Of a stretch of 64,000 nucleotides of DNA, positions 11,534 to 22,900 are shown piece by piece (position 1 is the first letter of the stretch; the number at the start of each line of letters is the position of its first letter). Origin of the DNA: Rhabdophis nuchalis (taxonomy: Eukaryota > Chordata > Lepidosauria > Squamata > Natricidae); assembly GCA_039707465.1 (NCBI GenBank), contig CM077643.1, positions 44,396,605-44,460,604 on the forward strand. The letters are read 5' to 3'. Position numbers and translations under genes: made by a program. The notes under the pieces are model-generated. The model had not been told where the DNA came from. It worked only from the letters and a program-made list of their open reading frames with translations, and did no database searches.

Positions 11534-11705
11534 ATGATGCCTGCTGTAATAAAAAAACTCGAGAGCACACCAATGTATGATCCTCACCTTCTTAAAGAAC
11601 TTGATTGGACCCAAAATACTGTGACATTTTCTCCTGCTATTTCTCCTGAGGATCCAGGAGAGGGTTTAGTTCTAAGACCTCTTTGCAGTGCTGACATCAA
11701 CAGAG
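11534..11705 (+). CDS. GNPNAT1: GNPNAT1 coding exon 1
   Basis: The acceptor tatttcag ends at 11528, followed by a 5-nt leader and ATG. It encodes residues 1-57 plus one nucleotide, including [10 protein letters not shown] and [15 protein letters not shown]. The donor is AG|GTATTT. Confidence 0.95.
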
Positions 11706-13679
11706 GTATTTACTTACTTTGAACTATGTTTTGTGGTTGAATTACATAGGAATGATTGTGTGAAATTGCAAGTTTATTAATTGCTAGATTCTGTTAGCAG
11801 AGTAAGGGAATAAGCTTCAAAGCACTTGTTCTCTTAATCTAGAGAGAATTCAGAAACAATTCAGATGGTAATGACTTTCCAGTGGAGAACAGTAACTTTT
11901 TGCAGCTGAGAATATGCAGCATTTAAAAAAAACTTTTTATGACCCTGCGGGCCCTATTAAAAGATATAACAGAAGCTGAATATTTTTATTTTCTTACAAA
12001 TGCATTCCTAATTCCTTCTACAATATGTTGACATGATTCTTAAAATAATTGAGCATGGTGTAGTGGGCACACGCACTGCTGCTGCAGAACTTGGATGCAT
12101 TTGAAGATTAATTGGTGTTTGGAAGATTTTAGAATGAAGCATTTAAGTGTATTCTCTGCATCTTTAATTTTTTTTTTGGAGTTTGTTATGTGGAGCGTCA
12201 TGGCGTTGGTTCTATTATATTATTTGCAGAGTTTTATTTTCATTCTATATTTTATTGTTGGCTTTGTCTAAGGACATCCTAAAATATGAAAACTTTTTTT
12301 TTTAGGCTTTTTAAAAGTTCTAGGTCAACTGACTGAAACTGGAATTGTTACCCCCCAGCAATTCCTTGGTAAGTATCTCTTTATTTTTTTGCTATTTGGA
12401 AAAATGGAAAAGGAAAGTCAGATTCAGTGACAGAAATATCATAGTGATTAACTCCTTAAGATACCCCTTTTAAAAGTTTGGAAAAATAGTTTATCACTTA
12501 AAGCTTCCTGTATTTTGATCGTGGATTAGAAGAGGATCAAACACCTATTTTGTCCAGAACCCACTCCTAAAAAAATGCCCATTTTTTAATTCTCTGTGTT
12601 GCAGGCGGATTGTGGGAGTGAGGGATCAATTGGCTCATAGGCTCCATAGCTCTGGCTTAGATAGCAACTGAAGTAATTAGTTTGTGGGCAGTTTGCCAGT
12701 TTGACCCTGCTGTCAATGCACATGCTTGCCTTTCCCATAGAATCCTCTCACAATCCTCTCACATCTGCTTGTCCCAGTTCAGGTGCAGTGCATCCTGAGC
12801 TAGCAAACATGACAGAGCTGCAAGAAAGCCTGATACTGAGGAATTGTTGAATCCATTACCAATAGTATTCGTATTCCTGCCTACATTTCCACAGAAAATT
12901 TTGAACACATGCGGAGTTCTGGGGACTACTATGTTACAGTTGTGGAAGATACTAAGCTAGGAGCGATTGTAGCTACTGCAACCTTAGTCATAGAACATAA
13001 GTTCACTCACTCATGCGCAAAGGTATGTACACAGAAGAAAAAGTATGCATTCTGGATACATTCTGGAACTTGACCTTTTTAAATGGTATTAACTTATTTT
13101 CAGAGGGGCAGAATAGAAGATGTTGTTGTAAGTGGAGATTGCAGAGGAAAACAGCTTGGAAAACTGTAAGTAATTTATAATTGTGATCACTTATAATTAG
13201 GAACTTATAAAGGAACTTATAAAGGACGCCTAGATGCCTCTTAAATGGTAACAAAATTCTTTAAGCAAATTCTACATACCAAACTTCTGGTATTCACATG
13301 GCATATAGGTAGCATTTTACAGATAATTCAAAACTAGTTTCATTCTAGCCAGCTGCATCCCTTTGGGGAACCAAGTTTCCAGTCATCTAAAGTTTACCCA
13401 GCAGTATCATTGTAACTATCATTTGATAGTAATGGGTGTAAATAGATATGTCCCCTTACTAGATGCAGTCTCAAAGTTATCCTCACATCCTGAAAAATTA
13501 ATCTTATTTCTTTTTATTGTCTCTTTTAAAGATTGATGTCAACTCTTACATTGCTAAGCAAGAGACTAAATTGCTACAAAATTACTCTTGAGTGTCTACC
13601 GGAAAATGTAGCTTTTTATAGAAAGTTTGGATACTCCGTATCTGAAGAAAACTATATGTACCAAAGGTTCTTCAATTAA
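11534..13679 (+). CDS. GNPNAT1: glucosamine 6-phosphate N-acetyltransferase (five coding exons)
   Basis: Coding exons 11534-11705, 12306-12368, 12895-13022, 13104-13165 and 13532-13679 join in frame to 573 nt, encoding 190 residues plus TAA. The enzyme transfers acetyl from acetyl-CoA to glucosamine-6-phosphate, an early step towards UDP-GlcNAc; it is a homodimeric GNAT-fold protein on cytosolic/endomembrane faces. The acetyl-CoA loop RGKQLG is at residues 135-140, and the C-terminal ITLECLP...FYRKFGY strand-helix is intact. The family length is about 184. The extra residues are at the N terminus ([12 protein letters not shown] before PMYDP). The first of two adjacent ATGs was chosen because it has G at -3. 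It converges with STYX, as in other tetrapods. Identity rests on near-full-length similarity to the remembered family sequence. Confidence 0.96.
12306..12368 (+). CDS. GNPNAT1: GNPNAT1 coding exon 2
   Basis: The acceptor follows a T-rich tract (tttag). It encodes [20 protein letters not shown]. The donor is G|GTAAGT. 63 nt, phase preserved. Confidence 0.95.
12895..13022 (+). CDS. GNPNAT1: GNPNAT1 coding exon 3
   Basis: Acceptor ccacag, donor AAG|GTATGT. Encodes [18 protein letters not shown] through the [13 protein letters not shown] core strands of the GNAT fold to HSCAK. Confidence 0.95.
13104..13165 (+). CDS. GNPNAT1: GNPNAT1 coding exon 4 (acetyl-CoA loop)
   Basis: Acceptor ttttcag, donor CT|GTAAGT. 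Encodes [20 protein letters not shown], containing the RxxGxG/A-type pyrophosphate-binding loop of GNAT enzymes. Confidence 0.95.
13532..13679 (+). CDS. GNPNAT1: GNPNAT1 terminal coding exon
   Basis: Acceptor tttaaag. Encodes [20 protein letters not shown] through [11 protein letters not shown] and TAA at 13677-13679. Confidence 0.95.
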
Positions 13680-13766
13680 AGAATTTCCTGCTGTCATCTC
13701 TTTTAATCAACTATTGGTGGAGGAGCTTGTACTACTGACTTCTTTTCGGAAAGCAAATTCCCTGCA

Positions 13767-13772
13767 AATAAA
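13767..13772 (+). terminator. GNPNAT1: candidate GNPNAT1 polyadenylation signal
   Basis: AATAAA 88 bp after the stop codon. Further signals at 14897 and 15412 would give longer 3' UTRs. Which is used cannot be told from sequence alone. Confidence 0.4.
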
Positions 13773-16357
13773 TAATGACTAGATATGAGACAACTATGCT
13801 GCAGACTTTGATTTTAGGTTTCCTTGTTACCAAGGTAACCTATTATAAGAAGTTTCCTATTCAGCCAGTACGTTGTTTTTGATAGCTAGGACATGAGCCA
13901 TCTTTGCAAGGTAAGGATGGTTTGTAGCCCAAAGTAAATTGCATTTTTCTGTAATGTGCTGCTTTTTATTGGCAGCTAAACAGTAACTTGTATGCTGGAA
14001 ATGTTTTTGTAATTTTTTGTCACAAGGAAAAAACTTGCAAGTTTTATTTTTTATGTTGACCTTTAATGCACTTCAAAATGGATAATCCCTAGTATAGATG
14101 TGTAGCTTAGTTTTATTGGTTCTATTGCACTCACAATGGAGAGAAGTTATTACAAGTGGCATTCTATGCTTGGGCTGATACATTGAAATACCTCATCTTC
14201 GCCTTTTCCAACGTGGTGCCCTTTAGATATGTTCAACCAAAGGTCTTACCATCCCCAGTCAGTATTGTTTTCCAAAACATTGGCTGTTTTGAACCATTTC
14301 ACAAATTGAAGCAAAACTTGGATATGCAACATTTATCAATTTTTAAATATATACTTTCTGTAAAATATAGTTTCACAGAGATTTTGTGCTTAAAATCTTA
14401 TTTGCATTAAGTATAATTACTGCCTGTTAATGTACTCAGATCCTACAAAAACGTTTCATTATGCTTTCATTTTCGTTTTAGAAGAAATAATTGTGGGTTT
14501 TGTTTCTGCAGAAGAGTTTTTAAAGACAGTTTCTTAAGTACAAGGTATCCATATGCCCCCAAAACTCTTCTAAAATGCAAAATTCTAGCTGAACAATGAG
14601 CACTTCTAAAGGAATGCAGGTAGGCCAGAAGAGTAATACTTTTAGCACCCCTGCATATTTTTTGATGGTAACAAGAACAATTCCCCATTTCCCTATAATT
14701 TTGAAGGAAATAACTATAATGGGCATTATAAAGGAGGTTATGTGGTAAAGTCTTATATGATTAGCTTCAAATATTGAATCACAGAAAGCTACAGAAAATA
14801 GGGATAGTTATTCCATTTCATACTTTAAGGTACTCTTAATTTTAAAGGTATTTGAATATTATTTATTCAATATTTACAAACATATTGTAAAACCTAAATA
14901 AATGGAGTTTGTGATTATTTTGATGTATTGGTTTTCTTCTTAGTGCCAGATATTTTATATCTTATAATTTGGGAAATGTTATTAAAGTGATATGTTTTAA
15001 ACCAATATCATTGGATAGAGAATATTATATTACTTCTCAAACTAGAAGAAACATTCTCTCTGAAGAATCATAAATTGAACTGTACACCTAAACATGAGTT
15101 CATTGTCTTGCTGAAAAATCATTGTCATGAAAATTGCTGATTCACTTTCACATATCAAAGGAGAAAAGGGTACATTTGGGTTGTGTGTGTGTGTGTATTT
15201 CCACCTGCCAAGAATATCAATTTATTTGGGGCAGTTTACAAGTTCTGTTTGGTCAGATTTAAGGATTTTCTCCAAAGTACATTTTTTACAGCTCTTCCAT
15301 GCTTTTCTAAATTCTGCTTTTATTGGGTGAATAAGCACATTTCCCATAAATGTGACTATTCTTTCACCATCCCCATCCTAAGCAGAACAATCTATTTCAA
15401 ATTCTGATTAAAATAAAATGCTTCCAAAACTTGGGTATGTTATCCCAAACTGGGTAAAACTGGTTTTTCTTTGGGTAACAACACACGAACCCATTACCCA
15501 TCACAAGGAGGACATTTAAATTGGCCTCTTGATTGTCACATGTACTAAAATATATATATGAAAGTCTCCCAAGTTATTCTTATGAAGATAAAAATTGAAA
15601 TTGCCAATGGTAATTTGTTGAAATGACATAAATATCGTCATTGTTTTTATAATACAGGTAGTTCACAAGTTACCACCTTTCTTTCAATGACCATTTGAAG
15701 TTACAATAGCATTGAAGGAAAGGGTATACAAACCTTGAAGACTTTGATAAGTGATTTTGGGTAATGAAAGAAAATGGGAAGCATTCTTTTAAGGGTTTTT
15801 CCCCCTGCAAATTTCTGCAACTCATTTGCTAAACAGACAGCAAAAGGAAAGCAATAGTAGCCTTTTTGAAACTTCAAATAGTGCATCTAAAGATTTCAGT
15901 TTGGGCTGAATAAATATATTGTAGATATATGCTCCATTGATTTCCTTAAAGATTGTATGGAATCTAAGTATAAATTAACAAGACATTGGATGTTTTTTCT
16001 AAAAGCCCACTGCTTTCAATTGTATCTAAAAATATTGATTACTTGATTCAGATCTTTGCAGTTTGGCATTCATCAAGTGAATTTTGAAGGATATTTCACT
16101 AGCAACGAGAATAATGACCGAGATATTATTAGGGACGAAAAACAAAATAAAATACTGAAAACAAGATATATAAAATCTGATTAGGTCTAGCTTGAAGGGT
16201 CAATGATCATATATCGATATTTGCCTGCTTGAATATTTTGTCAATTCCTACTTGTCTTTTGTCTTGAAGCCAAGTGTAGACAAAAATATATTTTCTTCAT
16301 TAGAAAGAAAATATTCATTTTCTATTTTAATATATCAGTGATGATCCCTACTGTGTT

Positions 16358-16363
16358 TTTATT
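16358..16363 (-). terminator. STYX: candidate STYX polyadenylation signal
   Basis: TTTATT on the plus strand, i.e. AATAAA on the minus strand, about 480 bp after the STYX stop codon. Other signals further downstream are possible. Confidence 0.3.
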
Positions 16364-16843
16364 TCAAGATAATCACAGCAGTTTAATCTATTTTCTTCTG
16401 CCTGAAGCCTAAATTTGGAAAATGGAAAATACAGCCCATTGTTAAGTATTTTTTTCTTTTCACTCTTCTTATAAATGACATAAAATGATATAAATAACAA
16501 TCTCCCAACACATGGTTTGCTTAAGTAATAATTTTATCAATACAAATAAATTTCAAGTATGAAAAGTGCATTATTGCAATAATACCTCTTTGCAAGTCCA
16601 AAATTTGGGGTAAGGGTAAAACTATAAAGTGTAAAAAATAAACAATAAAACAATCAGTGCCTTCTAGTCAGTCAAGGAATCTAATACCTTAAAAATGTTG
16701 CCTTGTATGCTACTGAAGGAACAGGTTTGCATAAGGAAGTTAGAATCATCTTCCGTTTATAAATTCATATCTGGTTGTTCATCTTGCCAAGATTAGAAGC
16801 TGCTATAAAACTCCCAACAATCAAGTCCAGGTATCTTCAGGTG

Positions 16844-16911
16844 TCAACCATTCTGAGCTGCTGCTTGTACACTGCTTTCTTCCTCCTCTTCATGTGTTCG
16901 TTTCAGACTTC
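16844..16911 (-). CDS. STYX: STYX coding exon 11 (terminal)
   Basis: Acceptor CTTCATAG. Encodes SLKRTHEEEEESSVQAAAQ then NG and TGA (16846-16844). The acidic run and the QNG end match the family. Confidence 0.92.
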
Positions 16912-19900
16912 CTATGAAGCAGGCAGTAAAATTCAAGAGATTAGGCAGTAAGAAAGATGTTTTCTAGGAAAAAAAATAGTTTGATGAGAATCAGACATTT
17001 TAAGTATTTTATATGGCACATTAAAAATTCCAGATTTTATTGTTAAAATGTGAAACAATTTTATATAAAAATATCCAGTTTAAAAGCAGATATTCTACGT
17101 ACTGTGCAAAACTCATTTTACACCTAACACACATTTTGAAAGTCATTTCTTCCCCCAGACTTCCCAGAACCTCAATCAGAAAGTCTCTCTTTAGTGAAGT
17201 GTTACCTTAATTCATAGCATAACCACTTTTTTTCTTGATTTTCCTTTTGTTTTTTCTTTGCTTTTTTAACATATTTATTTTGTTTTAAATATGTCTGTGG
17301 CAGCAGTTATAACTAGAATTCATCTGCTGCCCCATTTCTGAAGATACTGAATAGTTCACAATATTAATATTATGGGAAAGGCAAAGTCAATCTCAAGAGG
17401 ATAGTCGTAGTGATATATCCAAGCCATGAAGATTTATAAAAGTGACAACCAACAATTTGAACTGCATCCAGAAGTTAACTGGCAGCCGTTGTGGCTTCCA
17501 CAGTACAGTTTTCCTCACTTAATTGGGACCAGAATTTCCATCACTATGCAATGAAATTGTAAAGTGTAATATGTGACTACACTGCTTAGCAATGGCAGTC
17601 CCAGTAGTCACTGTTGCCATTGTTAAATGGCTACCACAGATCTTTTAAGTAAAGGCCCCATGCGACCAGGACTTGCAACTTCTGGCTGGCCTTCCAACAA
17701 GCAAAGTTAATGGAGAAGTCAGCTGGAAACTGCAAGTCCTAGTCATAACAAATCTTTCCTTAGGTGACTCGCAAACAGGCTGACGTGAGAGTGGGGAGGG
17801 CTGTGATGCGAGCACAGGAAGGCTGGGTGGAGAGTGCTGTGGAAGTATAGGAAGGCCAAGAATGGATGGCATGCCTTGAGTACAGGCATGAGGATGGATG
17901 GCATGAATGCAGGAAGGCCAGAGGGTAGACACAGGCATGAGTACAGTCATCTGCTTGTCAGAGACTGCACTCACTCTGCTGCCCAGGAACTCCTTGGGAG
18001 AAAAAGCAGCAGAAGTGACTTTTGAGAGTGATTTGCAACCTTCCATGCCAGCTTCTCCATTTACTTGGCTTGTGATAAGCCAGCGGGGAATCACAATCAT
18101 ATCACTGTGAATGTGAGCTGTTGTCAAGAGTCTGAATCACATAATGTAGACTGGCCTTATGTACTACTTGTTCAGCACCTTTAAACTTTGCATTCTGAAT
18201 GAGGATTGGTAAGCAAGTACTACCTATAATAAATAGTGTTACAGAGATGAATCTCCAGGTGTCCATAACTACCCAGGTTGTGCTTGTAGCATCTATTAAA
18301 GCTTTTGGATGGTCTTAAGGGCAGCCCTGTGTAAAATGCATTGCAATAATCCAGCATGTGGGGGGCAAGTGCTTCCTGATCCAGAAACACTAAAACTGGC
18401 AGATAATATGTAACTGTGCAAGGCCTAACTTGTCTGTGGCTTCCATTTTTCCTTTGAAGCAACCAGCTTCATTCAAAGACCTCCAACATGCAGGCCAGCT
18501 TGCTTTGGGAGAATGCAAACCTACTTGGAGTTGATCTGTTGACTGAATTCACTTCAAAGTCTGCTGCCATTTGTTTTAGTAGAATTCAGTCTAAGCTTTT
18601 TTCTTCTCATCCAACATATAACAGTCTCTAGGCATTTGATCAAAATCTGCCCAGACTGAAGATAAGCTTCATTTATTTCATTTTCATTTATTTTTAATCC
18701 CACCTTTATTACTTTATAAATAACTCAAGGCAGCAAATAATACTCCTTTCTCCTCATTTTCACAACCCTGTGAAATGGGTTGGGATGAGGCACAGTAACT
18801 GGCCCAAAATCATCCAGCTAGCTTTCATGCCTAAACTGACTAGAATTCAAGTGTTTCCTATAATGAAGGATCATCAGCATATCTAAGATAGTTCACCTTA
18901 TGCCAGCATATGACCTTTCCTAGTTGGCTCATATAAATGTTAAATAGCCGCAACAGAGCCCTTCAGGGTCTCAATGAAGCTCAATAAAGGGCTTAGTTTC
19001 TCCCCATTCTTCATCACTTACTGGAAATGACCACTCAGAAAGACAGCATTCTCCCACTCCCAACCCAAAATACCATGGGAAAATGGTATTAAAGGACACT
19101 GAAAAGTCCAGCATAATCAGAGGAGTCATAGTAATCCCAATCCTGCCAAAGGTCACCAACAAGAGCGAATATAGTTTCAGTCCAACACTCAGTTCCAAAT
19201 GACACAGATAAACCTCCAAATGCTTCAATAACGAGCTAAAAAGATGCAAATGATCAGCTGTCCTTCCATTCCCCACTGTCCTGTCAGAGCTGAAGAAGCT
19301 TCTTGGGCTGAGAAGAAAGATGTCTTCAAAGAAAAAACAAAGTCTAGTTGCCTCCTGAAAAAAAGCACCTTTGGGACAACCCTGACCTGGATGACTGAGA
19401 ATCTCTACAGACTCTGTTCCAAAATCAGGGTAAGAAAGGTCCAGATAAACTAATTCATCTAATAGTGACTGTAGTCCAACCACTCTCCCTAGAAAGGGAA
19501 TGTTTTGTTTTATTTATTTTTTATTATATGCTGCCCATCTCAATATCTAACGTGAGTCTTGGTGGCTTACAATGCAATATGTGAGATAAGTTGACAGTTA
19601 CAGTTGAGAGTTAGCTAGATTAAGAATTGTTTTATTGAGGAGGGAACACACTGCTGTCTTGATCAAGGAAGGAGGAATCACTCTCTTCCCTCAAAAATAC
19701 CCACTTGGCTGCTTCCAGCAACTAGGTAGGATAGGAATCTAATTCACAGATGGTAGCGATAACAGCAGTAGATGACTTAGTCTACTTCTATTGATCTAGC
19801 TTGTTTTCCCAATAGGCCCAATTACTTTGAACAATGTTGTTAGGTGGCTATCTGCAGATGCAGCAACAACAGAAAAGCAAGCTTGCTTCAGTGCTCTTAC

Positions 19901-22900
19901 TACTATGGTATAAACTCAAAGACAACCCTTTCTATGTTTAATCATTGTCACACCACCTTTATGTTTCTAGAAGGTAATTCCCTCATAAATTAACAGTGAA
20001 TATCCCAAGAACATACAGCCTACATGAAAAAAGCTATAGCTATAACTATACACCTGTATTAAGATCTCACCTGTAGTAACTGAGAGTGATCGCTCCAGCT
20101 GCCGAGGTGACATCATCTGAATAGTTAACTTTGCTAGATAGATGGCTTCATATTCCTAAAACAAGAAGAATGATATAAAACTTGCAGGAATCACTCTGTG
20201 TCAAGACCTTAAGACAAAAAGCAACCAATGGAAAAACCAACAAAAGCATATAAATATTATAATTCATGGAACATGAAATATTTCAGGAAACTCAGAAATA
20301 GATTTGGATGAGAGAAGGAAGATAAGCAATTTATTTCCACTTGATTAAATTAAATCTAGACTTAGGGGGGGAAATCACTGTAGCTTCTTCCCTGGAGGAA
20401 GACTTGACCCTCTGTATCTCTTTACCGGAATATTTCAATGAAAGGAGAACCAGTAGAAGCTGATTGCACATACATAGATAGCACACAGCTCAAGCAATCA
20501 CCAATATGCTATCTGAACCTGAATCAGTATTTGAACATGGGATGTAAAAGAATGAAAGCTGTGGTTTAAAGAACACCTGCTGCCATTGAAGATGACAGTT
20601 CATTGATGGTTGCTCCAGAACTTTAACTATCTCTACCATATATTTTAGAAATTCTATTAACAATCATAAAACTCCTTTTAATATTTAAGTAATATACAGT
20701 TTACATATTTGGCTTATCTGCTCATATTTTCAAACATTTCAGTATTTCAAATTTCACATTCACATTCAAAAAACCAAAATTTCAATTTCCAAGTTAATAT
20801 ATTTGAATAAAAATAACACACCAACATCCAAAAAAGATGAATGCCTTTCTTTCAAATCTGAACATAAGTACATTTCAGACAATCAGATATTACTACCTAC
20901 AGAATTAGTAATAAAATCTACATTATCAACTGGAACAAATATTTTTACCTGAAGTTGATGAACAAATCCAGCATTGGGATTAATACAAAACCTTCTTTCT
21001 TGCACATATGTAAATGCATCCCTAGAAAAAAAAGAAATTATCCATTCATGCCCATTTCATTTGGTCTCTGATTTACTTAATATTTTCCTTTATTTTTATT
21101 TGTTGTTTATTTGCTGTTTATTCCTATCTCCACTTTTGGACCTTAGAATATATTAGAATCTCTGTACTACTGTTAGCCAAGCCTACATTTGCAATAAGGA
21201 ATGTGTTCAACATGTATCAGACTTTCATATTTAACTTCCCAAAATATTCTTTATATTGAAATTGCATATAAAATTCATAATACATATTTAATATAATGAC
21301 ATATTTTATTTTATTTTATTAAATTTATACCCCGCCCTTCTCCTTGTTAGGACCCAGGGCGGCGCACAGGCATTATTTAAAAACACAAAATACAATAAAT
21401 ATCTATTAAAATGTATTAAATTAATAAACCCGTGCTAAAACCCAATGTTAAAACCCTTGCCAATTATAAATTATTTTCTTAAAAAGTCAGAAATGGGGGC
21501 TATCCTAGACCGGCTTGTTGGAATAAATACGTCTTAAGACGTTGGCGGAAGAGGCGGAGGTCCGAGATAGTACGGAGGTCGGGGGGTAGGTCGTTCCAGA
21601 GGGCCGGGCCCGCCACAGAGAAGGCCCTTCCCCTGGGTGTCGCCAACCGGCATTGCCCCGTCGACGGCACCCGAAGAAGACCCTCTCTGTGGGAGCGGAT
21701 CGGACGAAGGGATGTATGGGGCAGGAGGCGGTCTCGTATATAGCTAGGCCCCGAGCCATGGAGCGATTTAAAGATGGTCATCAGCACCTTGAAGCGCACT
21801 CGAAAGGCCACAGGCAGCCAGTGCAGCTCGCGCAGGAGAGGTGTTACGTGGGTTTGCCTTGTGGCACCCATAATCACCCGCGCGGCCGCATTCTGTACTA
21901 ACTGTAGCCTTCGAGTGCACCTCAAGGGGAGCCCCATGTAGAGAGCTTTACAGTAATCCAGCCGGGATGTCACAAGCGCTTGAGTGACTGTGCGAAGGGC
22001 TCCCCGGTCCAGTAAGGGGCGCAACTGGCATATCAGGCGTACCTGATAGAACGCCCCCTTGGCCACGGCCGCCACATGGTCCTCCATGGACAGCCGGGAA
22101 TCCAGGAGGACGCCCAAGTTGCGCGCCCTCTCCACGGGGGCCAGTTGTTCGCCCCCAATGGCCAGTGTTGGACTTATCTGGCTGAACCGGGGTGCCGGAA
22201 ACCCCAGCCACTCGGTCTTGGCCGGGTTGAGCTTGAGTTTGTTACTACCCATCCAGATCCGTACGGCCTCCAGACACCGGGACAGCACCTCGACGGCATC
22301 GTTGGGGTGGTTTGGGGTGGATATGTACAACTGAGTGTCATCAGCGTACAGATGGTATTCCACCCCAAAACCACGGATGATCTCACCCAGCGGCTTCATG
22401 TAGGTGTTGAACAGGAGTGGCGAGAGGACCGACCCCTGAGGAACCCCACATGTGAGGGGCCTCGGGGACGACTTCTGCCCTCCTGCCAACACCCATTGCG
22501 ACCGACCAGAGAGGTAGGATGAGAACCACCGTAAAACGGTGCCTCTCAGCCCCAACCCCCCCAATCGGTGCAATAAGATACCATGGTCGATGGTATCAAA
22601 AGCCGCTGAGAGATCTAATAGGACAAGGATAGAGGAACAACCTCTATCCCGTGCCCTCCAGAGATCATCCACCAACGCGACCAATGCCGTCTCGGTACTG
22701 TGACCGGGCCGGAAGCCGGACTGGCGCGGGTCTAGATAATCAACTTCCTCCAGGTGACGGGGAAACTGTTGTGCCACCACACTCTCAACAACCTTCGCCA
22801 AGAAGGGAAGGTTGGAGACCGGACGATAGTTGGTTAACAAAGCTGGATCCAAAGAGGGCTTCTTAAGGAGGGGCCTCACCATAGCCTCTTTTAGGGAAGC

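Larger units (their letters stand above)
13680..16843. other. convergent intergenic region and both 3' UTRs
   Basis: No coding sequence. GNPNAT1 (plus) ends at 13679 and STYX (minus) ends at 16844, so their 3' UTRs face each other. Candidate GNPNAT1 AATAAA signals are at 13767-13772, 14897-14902 and 15412-15417. A candidate STYX signal is at 16358-16363. A (TG)n run lies near 15183-15198. A short copy of the tagt(t)c-cac-ttac repeat starts at about 15655. Confidence 0.6.
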
